NCBI RefSeq assembly: GCF_014647875.1
Contig: NZ_BMQA01000018.1
Coordinates: 1-64,000 of the forward strand
DNA from: Streptomyces brasiliensis
GTDB lineage: Bacteria > Actinomycetota > Actinomycetes > Streptomycetales > Streptomycetaceae
Reading direction: 5' to 3'
DNA: 64,000 nucleotides
The notes under the pieces: model-generated
The model's database searches: none
Told to the model about the DNA's origin: nothing
Seen by the model: the letters and a program-made list of their open reading frames with translations, nothing else
Program-made: the position numbers and the translations under genes
In this document: one piece after another, positions 44,554-53,769 of the stretch
Layout of the letters: every line of letters starts with the position of its first letter
Numbering within the stretch: position 1 is the first letter of the stretch

Positions 44554-45018
44554 ATGGCTTTCATGCGGTTGCCGTCGGTGCTTCCCCTGACCTTGGCCGC
44601 CCGGTGTCTCACGACGACTCGGCCGCTGATTAGTAGCTGCGAACGCCCGCAGGCGGATCGTGACCCCCGGACATCGATCCCTCTGCCCCTGCCGAGCCTG
44701 CACAAGGTCTTCGCCGCGCTCGGTGACGAAAGCCGCCTGGCCATCGTCCGGTTGCTGCTCGACGGGCAGCCGCGAACCTCCGGCGAGATCGCCGAGCAGG
44801 TGTCGCTACCGGCCTCGACCTGCTCCTATCACCTCACCAAGCTGCTCAACGCCGACATCACCGTATGCGTCGCCGACGGCACGTCGCGCCAACCGGTACT
44901 GCGTCGCGAAGTGCTCGATGACAGCCTCCCGGGACTGCTCGACTTGATCCGCCACGGCGTACCTTCGTCCGTGGAAAGCCCTTCTGGCTCAGTGCCGGGA
45001 AAGGGAGCCACCGACTGA
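44554..45018 (+). CDS. ArsR-like winged-helix regulator
   Basis: Residues about 48-130 have VFAALGDESRLAIVRLLLDG, RTSGEIAEQVSLPASTCSYHL and VCVADGTSRQPVLRREVLDD, the ArsR-type HTH and wing. No metal-binding CxC is seen at helix 3; the Cys in STCSYHL stands alone. The first 45 residues (from the ATG at 44554) are not family-like, and the true start may be further in; no strong ribosome site helps. Next gene, 266 bp downstream, is a flavin monooxygenase-like gene that it may control. Confidence 0.6.
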   Translation: MAFMRLPSVLPLTLAARCLTTTRPLISSCERPQADRDPRTSIPLPLPSLHKVFAALGDESRLAIVRLLLDGQPRTSGEIAEQVSLPASTCSYHLTKLLNADITVCVADGTSRQPVLRREVLDDSLPGLLDLIRHGVPSSVESPSGSVPGKGATD

Positions 45019-45284
45019 CATCGGGTTGAAGACGCGGCTTTCGGCCCCTTCGCAGTCGGGGGACGCCAGCGCGCCTGCTCTGGAGGTCATCTCATTGGCA
45101 AGCAGCTGCGCGCCGGGTACGGCGCCGGGGGCAGGGCCGGTACGACGGCCGGGAGCCGGTCGGTGAGGCCGGTAGCAATCTTGCGGGTGACCGCGAGGTG
45201 TTGAACGGCGGTGTAGGCACAAGGGACAGCGTCGAGGACCGGCTCGATGTCTCAAGCCGCAGCGACCGTAACTAGACTTTGATC

Positions 45285-46262
45285 ATGACAATCTCACTGT
45301 CCGCGCTGGATCTTGTGATCGCCGAATCCAACCGCACCGCTGCCGAATCGCTCGACATGACCCGCCGGACCGTGCGTCGACTGGACGAACTCGGCTACCG
45401 GCGAGTCTGGTTCGCTGAGCATCACGGAGTCGAACTGGCGGCGAGCGTGGTACCGGCGGTTCTGATGGCCCACTTCGCGGCCCTGACCAAGCGTATCCGG
45501 CTCGGGTCCGGCGGTGTCCTGGCGCCCAATCACGCACCACTGGCGATCGCGGAGCAGTTCGCCACCTTAGCGACGCTGCATCCGGATCGCATAGACATGG
45601 GCATCGGCCGCGGTCCGGGTACGTTCGACCAGTCGATCGTGCGGGCGTTGCGCCGGGGCGGCGAGCCGACCACGGATGCCGAGTACACCGAAGACGTAGC
45701 CGCGATCCTGAAGTACCTTTCCGGCGAAGGCGGAGTACAGCTGATAGCCGGCTGGCAACCGGACGATGGAGGTGCCTGCCCGTGGCTGCTGGCGTCCAGC
45801 CCGGCCAGCGCGGAGCTGGCGGCTGGGCTGGGACTGCCGATCGCGCTGGCGCACCACATCCGGCCGGAGCAGAGCATCGCCACGGCGGAGCGCTACCGGG
45901 AACGCTTCACACCGTCGCGGTGGGCGGACCGGCCCTACGTGATGGTCGCGGTCGAGACGGTCGTGGCCGACACGGACGAGGAGGCCGCACGCCTGGCGCG
46001 CCCGGCCGACATCGCGAGGCTCAAGCCGTCGGCGCTGCTCTCCCCGGAAGAGGCGGCTCTGCACGGGATTCCGGAGGAGGCGCGCGGTACTGTGCGGGCG
46101 TTCGCCGCGGCGCAGGCGCGCGGCACGGTGGAGACGGTGCGACGCCGGTTCGCGGAGATCGTGCGGCAGACCGGCGCGGACGAGTTGATGCTGTTCGCCG
46201 CCGTGTATGACGCCGACGCACGGATCCGCTGCTACGAACTGGCCGCGGAGGCCGTCGATTGA
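45285..46262 (+). CDS. LLM-class flavin-dependent oxidoreductase (bacterial luciferase-like)
   Basis: 325 aa from the ATG at 45285. A TAGACT -10 box ends six bases before the ATG, so it is probably leaderless. LDELGYRRVWFAEHHGVELAAS, MAHFAALTKRIRLGSGGVLAPNHAPL and HPDRIDMGIGRGPG are the luciferase-like monooxygenase signature, with FMNH2 or F420 as cofactor. ADELMLFAAVYD near the C-terminus is normal. Substrate unknown. A TnpB-type element inserted 5 bp downstream of its stop. Confidence 0.9.
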   Translation: MTISLSALDLVIAESNRTAAESLDMTRRTVRRLDELGYRRVWFAEHHGVELAASVVPAVLMAHFAALTKRIRLGSGGVLAPNHAPLAIAEQFATLATLHPDRIDMGIGRGPGTFDQSIVRALRRGGEPTTDAEYTEDVAAILKYLSGEGGVQLIAGWQPDDGGACPWLLASSPASAELAAGLGLPIALAHHIRPEQSIATAERYRERFTPSRWADRPYVMVAVETVVADTDEEAARLARPADIARLKPSALLSPEEAALHGIPEEARGTVRAFAAAQARGTVETVRRRFAEIVRQTGADELMLFAAVYDADARIRCYELAAEAVD

Positions 46263-46267
46263 AGTGC

Positions 46268-46289
46268 TCTCCCGGCTTCAGCCGGGAGA
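46268..46289. repeat. Right-end hairpin of IS605/IS1341-type element
   Basis: TCTCCCGGCT-TC-AGCCGGGAGA, a perfect 10-bp stem, lies just beyond the tnpB stop (46297, leftward). Such hairpins mark the right end and lie in the omega/reRNA 3' part in TnpB elements. The element thus ends next to the flavin gene's stop codon (46262). Confidence 0.65.
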
Positions 46290-46296
46290 TTCCTGC

Positions 46297-46920
46297 CTAC
46301 CTCGCGGTGGCGGGCTTGACGCCGCGGGGACGCCTGATGACTGCCCTCCCGGCAGCCGGGACGAGCGCGTGGCCCGTCCGGTACAGGTGCAGGATGTTTT
46401 GGGCCGCGTTCTGGTCGGCGTTGCCGGACCATGCGCAGTCGGGGTTCTTGCACACGAACAGGGCCTGGCTGTGTCGGCTGCCCGGTGTGGTGTGCCCGCA
46501 GGCGTGGCAGCGTCGGGAGGTGCCGGGGGCGGGGACCTTGTGCAGGGTGCCGCCGTGGCGGGCGGTCTTGTAGGTCAGCATCGTTACGGTGCGGCCCCAT
46601 GCCTCCTGGCTGATGGAGCGGTTGAGGCCGGACTTGTGCGCGATGTTCCTGCCGGGTTGTTCGATGGTGTCCCGGGCGGAGGTGACCATGTTCGTGATGG
46701 TGAGTGCTTCGACCACGACGGTGGCGTACCGGCGGGCGATGGTGGTGGTCGTCTTGTGCTGCCAGTCGACGGCGCGGCGCGTGGCTTTGGCGCGGAGCTG
46801 TTTGATCTGGTCGTAGGTGCGCTGCAGGCGGCGGGAGGTCTTCTCCCCATGCATGCGGTGCTGCTTGCGCCGGGCGGCGCGTCGTTCCAGGCGCAGGAGC
46901 TTGGTCTTCTCGGGCGGGTT
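46297..46920 (-). pseudogene. tnpB: TnpB (IS605/IS1341-type RNA-guided nuclease), N-terminus degenerate
   Basis: The recognisable part begins near 46920 with ERNPPEKTKLLRLERRAARR, then KTSRRLQRTYDQIKQLRAKA. RuvC-II Glu is in ATVVVEALTITNMV; the zinc ribbon is CHACGHTTPG with CKNPDCAWSG, and RuvC-III Asp in NADQNAAQNIL. The RuvC-I segment and wedge domain that should precede are not readable in any one frame upstream (46920-47214). No TnpA Y1 transposase is adjacent. Nuclease activity is unlikely without RuvC-I, but the right end and zinc ribbon are intact. Confidence 0.85.
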
Positions 46921-47239
46921 CCGTTCCCCGCACGGGCGCTGCCGTGGGCCCCGTCGGAGCGAGGCCGCCGTGGACGTCGTGGCGGAGCGCGCCGCGGTCA
47001 GGACGCGCTCCACCCGTCGTCGGGGGTCTGCTCGGTGCACCTGGTGTCGCCACCGGTTCCGGTTCCACGGCTGTCGCTGACGCGCCTGCCGCGCACGCCC
47101 GTGCGCCACCACGGCGTGGCCGACGACCGGAGTTTCAGCCACTGGAACCGCTGGTAATCGTTGAACGCCCTGGCCGACGGGCATGCCCGGTGCCGCGGAA
47201 GCCGTCGGGGCCAAAGACCACCAGCGGCACCCCGTATCT

Positions 47240-48202
47240 TCAGCCTCGCCTTGCCGCGACCAGCACGGGTCCGCCCGGCACCGTAGGGAAGGCCCGTTCG
47301 TCCAGCAGTCCGTACGCGGTGAGCGTCTTCGTCATCCGGTCCGCGTCGTAGGCGTTGCCGCCGTTGCGTACGGCGTGCCAGCCGGCGACTGCCTGGCGCA
47401 AGGGGTCGGGGGCCGCCGGGTTGGTGCCCACGACGATCCAGGCGCCCGGTTTCAGAGCCTCGATCAGCCGCGGCAGGGCGTGCGTCAGGGCTTCCTCCGC
47501 CAGGAAGGGCGCGGGCAGCCAGACCATGTCGTAGGCGCCCTGCTCCGTCAGGTCCACCACGTCGGCGTGGCGCAGGGTGACCCGGTCGGCGGCCTCGGTA
47601 CCGGCCGCGGCCAGTTCCTCGCGCGCCAGCCGCAGCACACGCTCCATGACGTCGATACCGACGACCTCGGCACGCGGAAACGCCTCCGCCAGGGTCAGCG
47701 CCAGAGCGGCGATGCCGGTGCCGACGTCCAGGATGCGGCTGCCCGGTATGTCCAGCCGCTCGGCGAGACCGGACAGGGCGGGGACCACGGTGCCCGCGAT
47801 CGCGCGGCCGGTGCCGGCGGACGCACGGCCCTGGTTGCGCAGCACCTCGTCGCCCTGGTCCGTCCAGCCGCCGGTCTCGCCCTTTTCCCCCGCGGCGGCC
47901 GCCACCGCCTGGCGCAGCGAACTCAGACGCGCCTGAGCCGCGCTGCGGTTCGTCGGGCCGTCGGGGTACCGGTAGGAGGGGTGCAGAGACGGCGTGTCCC
48001 CGTCCCGCTGTATCAGGCCGACCGCTTCCAGCACGGCGGTGCGCTGCGGGTCGGCCGCCAGGGCATCGGCCTGCGACGTCGTCGCGGCGTCGTGCAGGGT
48101 GGCGATCAGGGCCGCCTGGGCCCAGGCCGCGGCCTCCAGGGTGCTGGACGGGTCGTCGTCCAGATCCAGGGAGAGGGCCGGGGACGGAGGTCGTACGGAC
48201 AT
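47240..48202 (-). CDS. Class I SAM-dependent methyltransferase
   Basis: 320 aa from the ATG at 48202 (MSVRPPSPALSLDL). The motif I SRILDVGTGIAALALTLAEAFP and acidic strand-2 residue VVGIDVMERVL bind SAM, and ADVVDLTEQGAYDMVWLPAPF is motif II-like. The N-terminal 120 residues form a helical domain that could dimerise or bind substrate, as in small-molecule methyltransferases. No export signal. Divergent from the epimerase at 48424 across operator pair F, so both are candidate TetR targets. Confidence 0.88.
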   Translation of the reverse strand: MSVRPPSPALSLDLDDDPSSTLEAAAWAQAALIATLHDAATTSQADALAADPQRTAVLEAVGLIQRDGDTPSLHPSYRYPDGPTNRSAAQARLSSLRQAVAAAAGEKGETGGWTDQGDEVLRNQGRASAGTGRAIAGTVVPALSGLAERLDIPGSRILDVGTGIAALALTLAEAFPRAEVVGIDVMERVLRLAREELAAAGTEAADRVTLRHADVVDLTEQGAYDMVWLPAPFLAEEALTHALPRLIEALKPGAWIVVGTNPAAPDPLRQAVAGWHAVRNGGNAYDADRMTKTLTAYGLLDERAFPTVPGGPVLVAARRG

Positions 48203-48261
48203 GAGAAGACCTTCCCGCCTGTGGGACTCGAAGTACGGTAACCATATCCCATCGACAAGAC

Positions 48262-48326
48262 AGAACGATCGGTCTTGACAAGGTGCAAGCGTTCTTGCCA
48301 ACCTCTGGGTGCAGAACGTTCGGCCT
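48262..48326. promoter_or_regulatory. Paired operator, site F, in a divergent promoter
   Basis: AGAACGATCGGTCT (48262-48275) runs into TTGACA (48275-48280). AGAACGTTCGGCCT (48313-48326) lies 51 bp downstream. A GCAAG-N4-CTTGC dyad sits between them. The same sites could block the leftward methyltransferase promoter. Confidence 0.8.
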
Positions 48327-48423
48327 TGCCAGGTGGCTCGGGTGGGCCGGGTCGCTCAGCGTCCGCGGCCCGCGTCCCCGTGCGTTCGCCGAATTCCCAA
48401 CGATCAGTCATCAGGGGTCATTC

Positions 48424-49443
48424 ATGCGTGTCTTCCTCACCGGTGGGAGCGGCTTCGTCGGGCAGCGCCTGATTCGCCAACTGCGCTCCGAGGGCCACAC
48501 CGTCCTTGCCCTCGCCCGCTCCACCGTAAGCGAGCGGAAGGTGGCCGAGGCGGGAGCGCAGCCGGTGCGGGGCGACCTGGCCGGGCTCGTCATGGAGGGG
48601 GACGCGGTCGCCACGCCCCCGGCCTGGCTGAAACTCCTGTACGACGTCGACGCCGTCGTACATGCCGCGGCCCGCATGGAGTTCTGGGGCGACGACGCGG
48701 GTTTCCGGGCCGACAACCACGATCCGTCCGTCGCCCTGCACGCGGCTGCGGTCGCGGCGAAGGTGCCCCGGTTCGTGCTCATCAGCGCAGCCGGTGTGTC
48801 CACCGGTACGCAACGCGCCGTCGTGGTCGACGAGGACACCGACAACGGCACCCCCGTCATCGCGTACTGCCGGATCAAGCTGGCAACCGAGAATGCGCTG
48901 CGCGCCGTCGTATCGCCGGGAACGACCCTGGTGATCCTGCGGCCACCGTTGGTCTGGGGCGCGGGGATGAACATCGCCGAAACGGCCGCAGACGCCGCCA
49001 AGGGGCGTTTCCTGTGGATCGACGGCGGCCGGCACGTCGTGGACTTCATCCACGTCGGCAACCTCGCCGACGCGGTCCTGCTCGCCCTCACCCAAGGTCG
49101 CCACGGTGTCCCCTACTACGTCACGGACGGGAGCCCCATGGCGGTCCGCGACTTCTTCACCCCGCTGTTGGCGAGCCAGGGCGTCGACGTCTCCGCCGCC
49201 CGGAGTCTCCCGTCGTCCGTCGTCGCGCCGATCGTGGCGCTCATGGATCTCGGCGCCCGGGTCCTGCGCAGGCGTACCCCACCACCGCTCACCAACTGGC
49301 TGGTCGCATTCCTGGGCCGCGACCGCGTCTACGACATCAGCGCCGCCCGCAACGTCCTCGGCTACCGACCGCGCGTGTCCCTGGACACCGGCCTGCTGGA
49401 GATGGCGACCCTCGCCGGCCTCGATCACGCCGACGCGGCGTAG
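48424..49443 (+). CDS. NAD-dependent epimerase/3-beta-HSD-like dehydrogenase
   Basis: 339 aa from the ATG at 48424. MRVFLTGGSGFVGQRLIRQL is the extended-SDR cofactor loop; VVHAAARMEFWG and ISAAGVSTG (Ser) follow. The catalytic pair is in VIAYCRIKLATENAL, and RPPLVWGAGMN and VDFIHVGNLADAVLLAL are typical. A steroid- or sugar-type substrate is possible; none can be assigned. Start lies 98 bp beyond the second F site. Confidence 0.9.
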   Translation: MRVFLTGGSGFVGQRLIRQLRSEGHTVLALARSTVSERKVAEAGAQPVRGDLAGLVMEGDAVATPPAWLKLLYDVDAVVHAAARMEFWGDDAGFRADNHDPSVALHAAAVAAKVPRFVLISAAGVSTGTQRAVVVDEDTDNGTPVIAYCRIKLATENALRAVVSPGTTLVILRPPLVWGAGMNIAETAADAAKGRFLWIDGGRHVVDFIHVGNLADAVLLALTQGRHGVPYYVTDGSPMAVRDFFTPLLASQGVDVSAARSLPSSVVAPIVALMDLGARVLRRRTPPPLTNWLVAFLGRDRVYDISAARNVLGYRPRVSLDTGLLEMATLAGLDHADAA

Positions 49444-49521
49444 CGAGTCGGCAGCCGCAGGGCCCCCTCGCGCCCGCCGCCATGAGCCGGGATTTCCCAC
49501 CCCGGCGGGACTCCATCGGTC

Positions 49522-50199
49522 TCACGGCCGGTAATTCCCGCGCAGTTCCATCACTGCGGGAGGCGGCAGCGACCCGTAAGGCCGCACCTGGAACGCCTGG
49601 AAGAGATAGGCCAGCAGGCGCCGGGAGGCTGCGAGGGCGGCTGCTCTCGGTTGCCCGGCGAGGCCGCTGTTGGCCACGAGCAGGAGGGTGACGTCCGCGA
49701 GGTCGAAGTCCTCGCGCAGCTGTCCGCTCTCGCGGGCACGCCGGACCAGCAGCGCCATGCCCTCTTCGGCGCAGTCGCGTTCGTGCTCGTGATCGAGGGC
49801 GTCGGGGAACCGGTCGAGGAACACGGAGGCGAAGCCGCGGTCGGTCACCTGTGTGGCACATACCTTCTCCAGGAGTGCGTACAGGCCGTGCCCGGGATCA
49901 GGGTCCGCGAGAGCCTCGTCGAACGCCTTGGCGCACAGGGCGAGTTGCTCGGTGAAGGCGGCGGCGACCAGCTCGGCGCGAGTGGGAAAGCGGCGGTAGA
50001 GGGTGGCCACGCCGACGCCGGCGCGGTGCGCGGCGGCGCTCATCGGGGCGTCGACGCCCCGGGCCGAGAACACCTCGCGCGCGGCATCGAGAATGCGCCC
50101 CCGGTTGCGCCGGGCGTCGGCGCGCAGGCCCGCGGGATCCGTGTCGCCGGCTACGTCGCCGACGGGCCCGGACCGTTTCTGAGATGGCTGAACAGGCAA
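49522..50199 (-). CDS. TetR-family regulator
   Basis: 225 aa in the longest form, from a TTG at 50199; GTG codons inside the first 15 codons are alternatives. LRADARRNRGRILDAAREVF, MSAAAHRAGVGVATLYRRF is the HTH (the usual 'I' core of helix 2 is 'A'). The ligand domain has TDRGFASVFLDRFPDAL and ends MELRGNYRP. Only 24 bp separate it from the divergent SDR start at 50224, so one site can control both. Confidence 0.85.
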   Translation of the reverse strand: MPVQPSQKRSGPVGDVAGDTDPAGLRADARRNRGRILDAAREVFSARGVDAPMSAAAHRAGVGVATLYRRFPTRAELVAAAFTEQLALCAKAFDEALADPDPGHGLYALLEKVCATQVTDRGFASVFLDRFPDALDHEHERDCAEEGMALLVRRARESGQLREDFDLADVTLLLVANSGLAGQPRAAALAASRRLLAYLFQAFQVRPYGSLPPPAVMELRGNYRP

Positions 50200-50223
50200 T
50201 GTCTCTCACCTCGAGCTAAACGG

Positions 50224-51006
50224 ATGACGTCGTCCACCAAGCGCGTCCTCGTCACCGGGGCGAGCAGAGGCATCGGCCTCGCGATCGTCAAGGCGTTCCG
50301 TGCCGAAGGCGCCGAAGTCGTCGCCGTGTCCCGGAAGATCACATCCGAACTCGAGGCCACCGGAGCCACGTTCGTTGCCGCCGACCTCGCCGAACCCGAC
50401 GCCCCGCGACGGATGGTCGAGAGCGTGCTCGATGCGGACCCGCGCCTGGACGTCCTCGTCAACAACGTCGGCGGCGGGGACCCGACCCCGGAGCTGCTCG
50501 CCGATCCCTTCGGCGGCACGGCCGACGACTGGGCCGGCGTGTTCGCCCTGAACCTCGGCGCGGCCGTGGAGACCACCCGGGCCGTGCTCCCCGCGCTGAC
50601 CCGCTCCCGGGGCGCGGTGGTGAGCATCAGCTCGCAGAACGCCCGCGATCCACGGCGGGTACCGGTGTCCTACTCGGCGGCCAAGGCCGCGCTCAACACC
50701 TTCTCCCGCGGCTTGGCCGAGCTGGTCGCGGAGTCGGGGGTCCGGGTCAACGTCGTCACGCCGTCCTCCACGCGGACCCCCGTGTGGACGGGCGAGGACG
50801 GACTCGGTGTCGAACTCGCGGCGCGCATGGGGCTCGACCGGGACGCGCTGCTGGCCCGGGTGCCTGAGTTCACCGACATGGTGACCGGTGCGTTGATCGA
50901 ACCGGCCGAGATCGCTCGCGCGGTGCTGCTGCTGGCGTCTCCGACCATGCCGAGCGCGGTCGGCTCCAACTGGGTGGTGGACGGCGGCGCGCTCAAGACC
51001 CCATGA
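50224..51006 (+). CDS. SDR family oxidoreductase
   Basis: 260 aa from the ATG at 50224. LVTGASRGIGLAIVKAFRAEGA, VNNVGGGDPTPELL, ISSQNARD (Ser), VSYSAAKAALNT with catalytic Tyr/Lys, and SNWVVDGGALKTP at the C-terminus. Complete. NADP(H) is plausible from VSRK after strand 2. Divergent from and probably repressed by the TetR at 49522. Confidence 0.9.
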   Translation: MTSSTKRVLVTGASRGIGLAIVKAFRAEGAEVVAVSRKITSELEATGATFVAADLAEPDAPRRMVESVLDADPRLDVLVNNVGGGDPTPELLADPFGGTADDWAGVFALNLGAAVETTRAVLPALTRSRGAVVSISSQNARDPRRVPVSYSAAKAALNTFSRGLAELVAESGVRVNVVTPSSTRTPVWTGEDGLGVELAARMGLDRDALLARVPEFTDMVTGALIEPAEIARAVLLLASPTMPSAVGSNWVVDGGALKTP

Positions 51007-51711
51007 CGGCCCGACGTCCGACGGCTTGCGCGGCTCCCTGTCCGTGACGGCCCTCCCGAGCCACGGGCAGGGCGGCCTCGGCCCGGTCGCGACCGGCGCG
51101 GAGACCGCGCCCCCGGTGCGCGCGGCGCCATGGAACCGGCCGGGCGATGCGGTACCCAGGGCGGAAGGCGGCGCTGAGCTTGTCCGAGCCCTCTGGCAAC
51201 CCCTGCATGACGGGCCAAGCTCGCTGGCCGTCGCCCGTGGCAGCGCGGGGCAGGCATCGCCGACTGGACCGCGTACGCCCGCAGATGAGTCCGACGGGCG
51301 CCGCGAGGGGCCGCCGGCGACTGCTCGACCTGCACGGCGCCGGCGCCGGCCGCACCGCCAACTCGCGGTGGGCAGCCGCCACCCCTGGCAGCGTCCACGG
51401 CGCTCCTGCTGCCGGGTGCCGGTGGCGATACTGGCGGGGTGGACGGCGCCGTGGACGCGCAAGCGACAGGTCGGGACGAGCCTCGCGCCTACGGTGTTGC
51501 CTCACGCTCCCGGGCGACGATGAGCCTCGTGACTCACTCGACCAAGGCGTGAGGCAGGTCGAGTTCGGCAGGACAGGGAACCAACGGGCCCCTCCGCTGA
51601 CGGTTGAGACGTCGGACACCGCTCTCAACGGCGAGGGATCCCTTTCCGTGGCGCACCCCGAGCGACATCAGCGGCGTCACCCGATCATCGGCCACACGGA
51701 AAGGCTCACTC
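51007..51711. other. About 700-bp intergenic with no gene recognised
   Basis: Multiple overlapping frames here are Arg/Pro/Ala-rich and mutually exclusive. I found no family motif, tRNA, or strong hairpin. Likely decayed sequence between the SDR (stop 51006) and the leftward SDR (stop 51727). Confidence 0.4.
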
Positions 51712-51744
51712 ACATGGCGACAACGGCTACATGGCGACAACGGC
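51712..51744. repeat. 17-bp tandem duplication at an SDR stop
   Basis: ACATGGCGACAACGGC occurs at 51712 and again at 51729, a period of 17. The second copy encodes the last residues AVVAM and the stop of the SDR; the first lies just beyond. Confidence 0.7.
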
Positions 51745-52509
51745 GTTCTTGCCGCCGTCGACCGAGATCGAGGCTCCCTGGAGGTAGGTGGCCTGCGGCG
51801 AAGCCAGGAACCGGATGACCTCGGCGATCTCTTCGGGTCGGGCACCCCGTCCCGCAGGCAACGAGCTCAGGAAGCCGTCGTACGCGTCGCCGTACGCCTC
51901 GGTGGCCGGGGTGATCACGAAGCCGGGGTCGACCGAGTTGATCTGGACGCCACGTGGACCGTACTCCGCGGTCCAAGATTTGGTCAGCATGCTCAACGCG
52001 GCTTTGGACGCCTGGAAAATGCTCGTACCGGCGGAACCCATGGCGGTGCTCAGGCTGCCGATGTTGATGATTTTCCCGCGGCCGCGCTCCGCCATGGGGG
52101 GCGCGAACGCTGCGACGAGGAAGTAAGGCGCCTTCACGTGGGTGTTGAACGAGGCGTCGAACATGTTCTCGGTAGCATCTTCGGTCAGCGCGAATCCGCC
52201 GCCTCCAGCGTTGTTCACCACGACGTCAAGGGGACCGTCGATGGCGTCGAAGATTCGCTTGATGAGGTTACGTACCTGTGCCGGATCGCTGAGGTCGGCG
52301 GGCAGGTCAACGGCGTGGCCGCCGGCGGATTCGATCAGATCGCGCGTTTCTGCTGCACGGTGAGGGTCACGTCCGGTGACGACGATGCTGTATCCGTCCT
52401 GCGCGAGGCGGATCGCCGTCGCCCGGCCGATGCCGCTCGTAGAGCCGGTGATCAAGGCCCATGACGTCTCGGTGGCGCTGCTCTCGTGCTCCTGCGAATT
52501 CCTTGACAC
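51727..52509 (-). CDS. SDR-fold protein with catalytic Tyr changed to Phe
   Basis: 260 aa from the GTG at 52509, GGAGC upstream. LITGSTSGIGRATAIRLAQDG, VVNNAGGGGFALTED, IGSLSTAMG (Ser). The catalytic site reads TSIF165-QAS-K169, so the usual Tyr is Phe; this normally abolishes dehydrogenase activity. The C-terminus SISVDGGKNAVVAM is otherwise normal. Followed leftward by decayed sequence. It lies 84 bp downstream of the acyl-CoA-dehydrogenase-like gene and may be in its operon under operator pair G. Confidence 0.88.
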   Translation of the reverse strand: MSRNSQEHESSATETSWALITGSTSGIGRATAIRLAQDGYSIVVTGRDPHRAAETRDLIESAGGHAVDLPADLSDPAQVRNLIKRIFDAIDGPLDVVVNNAGGGGFALTEDATENMFDASFNTHVKAPYFLVAAFAPPMAERGRGKIINIGSLSTAMGSAGTSIFQASKAALSMLTKSWTAEYGPRGVQINSVDPGFVITPATEAYGDAYDGFLSSLPAGRGARPEEIAEVIRFLASPQATYLQGASISVDGGKNAVVAM

Positions 52510-52593
52510 ATTTGCTCCTGTTGACTTTGGAAGCGTCTGCTATACGTCGCAGACCAGGCACACGTTCGGTGCCGGGCGGGCCGGGTAATCCGG

Positions 52594-53754
52594 TCAGAGG
52601 GTGGGGTCGCCACTGGGAATGCCGATGACGGTGCGTCCGGCCGGCTCGTAGTTGGCCGCCGACAGGATGGCGTGCTGGGCCGCGGCGTGCCCGTCGTGGA
52701 ACAGCGTGCCCAGCCGGCTCGACTCGTACAGGGCGGTCGAGCCGCCCAGCTCGTACATCGAGGTGAGTACGGCGCGCGCGGTCTCGCCCGCGTGGGAGTA
52801 CGCGCCCCGTACGGCACCGCGCTCCGCCTCCGTCGCGGGGCGGCCGGAGGCCGCGGCGGCGTCCAGTCTGCCGAGCTTGCTCAGCAGCAACGCCGACGCG
52901 GCGTCGACCTGCGCGCCGGCCCGGCCGAAGGCGGCCTGAATGCGGGGTTGTTGCGCGATGGGCATGCCGTCCGGCCCCAGCTTGGTGCGCGTCAGCTCCG
53001 CCATCTCGTCGATCGCTGCCCGGGCGATACCCAGTACCACGGCCGCGCCCCCGGAGGTGATCTGGTTGGTCAGCGGCAGGCGGAAGAGCTGGCGGTCGAT
53101 GCGGGCTTTCGTGTCGGACGCCACCATCATGTCGGCGGCCACCTGTACGTCCTGGGCGATCACCGTGTTGCTGTTGGTGCCCCGCATGCCGGTGGTGTGC
53201 CACGTGTCTCGCACCGTCACCGCCGAGCGGGGGACCAGGCAGAAGCGCCAGTCAGGGCCGGTCTCGGTCATGCGCGGCTGCCCGCCGTCCAGGACGATTC
53301 CCAACAGCCCCAGCCACTGGGCCGAATCGGCCCCGCTGACGAGCTTCCACTCACCGGACAGCCGGAACCCGTCGTCGCTCGGCACCAGGAAACCCGGCTG
53401 GCTCGAGTGCGCGATCATAGGGTCCGGGCCATCGGCCCAGATCCGGTCCACGCTCGCCTCGTCGAGAAACGCGGCGGTGAAGCCCGCGTTGAGGTTCCAC
53501 ACGATCCAGGCCGTCGGGCCGTCGATCCGCGCGAGCCGTTCGATCAGGGCCGTGGTGGTGGCCAGAGGCAGTTCGAACCCACCGAGCTCGCGCGGTGTGT
53601 TGAGGCGAAAGGCCCCGTTGGCGCGGAGGTGGTCGAGGAGTTCCGCCGGAAGCCTGCGCCCCTCCTGGGCTTCGTCGCGGTATTTCTCGATCGCTGGACG
53701 AAGCAGCTCGGGCAGGTACTCCGGAGCCAATGAGGACTGCGGGTAGGAAGGCAC
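52594..53754 (-). CDS. Acyl-CoA-dehydrogenase-like flavoprotein
   Basis: 386 aa from the GTG at 53754 (MPSYPQSSLAPEYLPELL). EKYRDEAQEGRRLPAELLDHL, PTAWIVWNLNAGF and LSGEWKLVSGADSAQWLGLL give the N-terminal helical and beta domains. The C-terminal helical domain has LGIARAAIDEMAELTR and VLTSMYELGGSTALYESS. The family includes flavin-dependent monooxygenases of the HsaA/HpaB-like group and true dehydrogenases; no catalytic Glu of dehydrogenases could be placed. Intact copy of the gene broken at 38737. Preceded by operator pair G. Confidence 0.88.
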   Translation of the reverse strand: MPSYPQSSLAPEYLPELLRPAIEKYRDEAQEGRRLPAELLDHLRANGAFRLNTPRELGGFELPLATTTALIERLARIDGPTAWIVWNLNAGFTAAFLDEASVDRIWADGPDPMIAHSSQPGFLVPSDDGFRLSGEWKLVSGADSAQWLGLLGIVLDGGQPRMTETGPDWRFCLVPRSAVTVRDTWHTTGMRGTNSNTVIAQDVQVAADMMVASDTKARIDRQLFRLPLTNQITSGGAAVVLGIARAAIDEMAELTRTKLGPDGMPIAQQPRIQAAFGRAGAQVDAASALLLSKLGRLDAAAASGRPATEAERGAVRGAYSHAGETARAVLTSMYELGGSTALYESSRLGTLFHDGHAAAQHAILSAANYEPAGRTVIGIPSGDPTL

Positions 53755-53769
53755 ATCAGATCCCTAGGT

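Noticed and set aside
44440..44744. Two leftward ORFs joined by ATGA (ending GRTA and starting MTSIAKATLTLERQR)
   Set aside because: The second start resembles SRPBCC proteins and the ATGA overlap is suggestive, but the second stops after 15 codons and the first has no recognisable family; too weak to call.
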